From assembly GCF_009834875.1 (NCBI RefSeq), contig NZ_WVHT01000005.1, positions 310,001 to 374,000 on the forward strand: a stretch of 64,000 nucleotides of DNA, in the 5' to 3' direction. The notes under the pieces are model-generated. The model was not told where the DNA came from. It saw only the letters and a program-made list of their open reading frames with translations, and did not search any database. The translations under genes and the position numbers were made by a program. This DNA comes from Hufsiella arboris (GTDB lineage: Bacteria > Bacteroidota > Bacteroidia > Sphingobacteriales > Sphingobacteriaceae). Below, piece after piece: positions 62,260-64,000 of this stretch; position 1 is the first letter of the stretch; every line of letters starts with the position of its first letter.

Positions 62260-64000
62260 TTAGAACTTGACATTTAAGTTAAATCCAAGTGATCGGATAT
62301 AAGGATATCCTGTCAATTCAAGTCCTTGCCCGTTTCCGCCTGTCAGATTTGATTCCGGATCGATATTTGGAGTGTGCTTCATAATGGTTGCCAAGTTGCG
62401 ACCGATTAATGAAATTGTTAAACCCTTTACTGGTGATTTTCCCAATACGGAGGCTGGCAAACTGTATCCGATTGAAGCGCTACGGAGCTTAATAAAACTA
62501 GCATCGTATACAAATTCCTCCGTTACATGATGATCGTCTTGTGCCGAAATCGCCTGCCAGTATGTTTGTGCAGGAACCGCAACGGTGTTCGGCTGGCCGG
62601 CTTCGTTTACACCCGGTCCAACGTATCCGCCTTCTCTTCCTCCAAGTGTTTTTTGTTGAAGGCCATCGTTGTATAACAACAAGTTGGTTCCAGAATAGAT
62701 TTTTGCACCGTATTTGAAGTCAAACAAAATCGAGGCACTAAATGACTTGAACTTAAAGTCATTGCTAAATCCACCGGTCGTTTTGTATACACCCGACCCA
62801 AGTGGCACTGGCAGGTTAGATCTCTCAGGCAGACCGTCTGCATCATATATTATCTGGCCTCCTTCATTTCTTTTATATGCGTAGCCTACAATTTGTGCGT
62901 ACGGTTTACCAACTACCTGCTGAATGCTCACGCCGTTACCCCAACGAGGAAACGCTCCGTCAACTACAATGGCATCTTGTCCAGGCGCTAGTGCAATAAC
63001 TTTATTATTATTTATACCGATATTAAACGAGGTATTCCATACGAAGCTTCCGAATTTCAACGGTGTGGCGTTTAGCAATAATTCAAAACCTCTATTTTGC
63101 ATCTCGCCGATATTTATATTACGGCCAGTGTATCCTGATGTTGGAGATATCGTAACCGGAAGTATGTCATCTTTAGTGGTTTTATCGTAAAAGGCCACAT
63201 CGAATCCGACTCTGCTATCAAAAAAATCCATGTTAAGGCCTATCTCTTTTTCGGAGATTTTTACCGGTTTAAGATTTGGATTTGGAACAGCATTTTGTGT
63301 TATGTATCCAACAGTTTGGTCATTAATTGTATAACCTTGCAATCCGTAAGTCAAAACATTCAAATAAGGGTCAGCGCCTTTTGAGCTTCTGGCTGTTGAA
63401 GCCCGGAGTTTACCGAAGCTGATAAAATCTGGAAGTTTAAACGCATCTGAAAAAACGAAACTAGCCGCTGCGGAAGGATAGAAAATCGTGTTTGAGTTTA
63501 TTGCGAGAGTTGAATACCAGTCTTGGCGGCCGGTTAACGTTAAAAACAACCAATTTTTGTAACCCAAATCGGCACTTGCGAATAATGAGTTCACTCTAAG
63601 ATGAGTGTATTGGTATTCAAGCGGCTTTCTGCTTATATTACTCGGAGTGTAAAACCCGGGAACAATGAATGGACTAGCTCCAACAATGCCATTACGAGAA
63701 GTCAGATCATCCTGAGAATTGCCTCCTAAAAGAAGCTTAGTCGAAAATTCGCCAAATTTTTTATTGAAATCTAAAGATCCTCCATAGTTGAGTTCACGAT
63801 AGGTGTCTGTATATTGTGTTAAGCTCCCACCTGGTTGATAACCTGTTCCCGATGGAAGCACGTTAACTAAATCAAGAGTATTTCCATCACGAGTTACTTG
63901 GCCCTGAGCAGTTAACCAATTAGTGATTTCATATTTCAAAGTCACACCACCAGTTAACCTACTGCGCTTGGTTGAATTTTGATAGGCATAAGCTACGAAG
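62260..64000 (-). CDS. SusC/RagA TonB-dependent transporter, N-terminal part outside the window
   Basis: The C-terminal about 580 residues of a SusC barrel. The frame stays open to the window edge (FVAYAYQNSTKRSRLTGG before the first GTG), so the apparent start at 63945 is not real and the plug, TonB box and signal peptide lie beyond 64000. SusC barrel blocks include FLTLTGRQDWYSTL, FPSVSVGW-like FYPSAAASFVFSDAF, and the end RSLGFNLNVKF. It is followed by its SusD 26 bp downstream. It resembles the third-locus SusC (NFARxLATIMKHTPNIDPES against NLWTIMKRTDNIDPES). Confidence 0.95.
   Translation of the reverse strand, partial: FVAYAYQNSTKRSRLTGGVTLKYEITNWLTAQGQVTRDGNTLDLVNVLPSGTGYQPGGSLTQYTDTYRELNYGGSLDFNKKFGEFSTKLLLGGNSQDDLTSRNGIVGASPFIVPGFYTPSNISRKPLEYQYTHLRVNSLFASADLGYKNWLFLTLTGRQDWYSTLAINSNTIFYPSAAASFVFSDAFKLPDFISFGKLRASTARSSKGADPYLNVLTYGLQGYTINDQTVGYITQNAVPNPNLKPVKISEKEIGLNMDFFDSRVGFDVAFYDKTTKDDILPVTISPTSGYTGRNINIGEMQNRGFELLLNATPLKFGSFVWNTSFNIGINNNKVIALAPGQDAIVVDGAFPRWGNGVSIQQVVGKPYAQIVGYAYKRNEGGQIIYDADGLPERSNLPVPLGSGVYKTTGGFSNDFKFKSFSASILFDFKYGAKIYSGTNLLLYNDGLQQKTLGGREGGYVGPGVNEAGQPNTVAVPAQTYWQAISAQDDHHVTEEFVYDASFIKLRSASIGYSLPASVLGKSPVKGLTISLIGRNLATIMKHTPNIDPESNLTGGNGQGLELTGYPYIRSLGFNLNVKF

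Noticed and set aside
63943-63945. GTG as the start of the last SusC
   Set aside because: The frame is open to the window edge and the protein lacks signal peptide, TonB box and plug, so the gene simply continues outside.
1-64000. CRISPR arrays, insertion sequences, integrase or attachment-site signatures
   Set aside because: I looked for regularly spaced repeats, transposase frames and direct repeats around the tRNA and saw none.

Overview
The window looks like a chromosomal segment of a Bacteroidota member, most likely family Sphingobacteriaceae (Pedobacter/Mucilaginibacter-like). I base this on four SusC/SusD pairs, ECF sigma/FecR control of an STN-type SusC, FG-GAP/ASPIC proteins, promoters fitting the Bacteroidota -33 TTG / -7 TAnnTTTG pattern, and mostly weak Shine-Dalgarno sequences. 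The genus is not established. I see no mobile element, CRISPR array or rRNA; one tRNA-Ser is present.

Region 1 (1-2961): a small minus-strand group. It holds an MpaB/DUF2236 oxygenase-like protein and two small membrane proteins, then a winged-helix regulator with its own membrane-protein partner. The same 19-bp palindrome lies before both transcription units.

Region 2 (3049-34680): a glucuronoxylan utilisation region made of two back-to-back loci. On the plus strand, divergent from a LacI-type regulator, are SusC, SusD, GH2, GH67, GH8, SDR, GH115, GH10 and a CE20-like acetylesterase. On the minus strand are ECF sigma, FecR anti-sigma, STN-SusC, SusD, an FG-GAP/ASPIC lipoprotein and a CE15 glucuronoyl esterase. 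Together they should deacetylate xylan, cut lignin-glucuronate esters, remove (methyl)glucuronic acid by two different alpha-glucuronidase families and cut the xylan chain. A LacI-type palindrome (TGCAAYCGRTTGCA-like) sits on the presumed -33 box of three promoters: plus-strand susC, the SDR/GH115 unit and the ECF sigma gene. This suggests one regulator ties both loci together.

Region 3 (34944-44852): tRNA-Ser(GGA), thioredoxin, an odd glycosidase-like protein ending in a natural run of six histidines, and then an isoprenoid/carotenoid/haem group: polyprenyl synthase, TerC, acyltransferase, GT2, CruF-like hydratase, IspH, CrtW ketolase, ferrochelatase and a DUF4251 protein. The acyltransferase, glycosyltransferase, hydratase and ketolase are the activities expected for an acylated ketocarotenoid glycoside of the salinixanthin type.

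Region 4 (44856-64000): a GH3 and a GH92 enzyme, divergently arranged. They are followed by a minus-strand locus SusC-SusD / FG-GAP-ASPIC protein-vanadium haloperoxidase-like protein, a ROK regulator, and a further SusC-SusD pair whose SusC runs off the right edge. In all four SusC/SusD loci a strong hairpin lies directly after susD, which would let SusC/SusD be made in excess over the downstream proteins.
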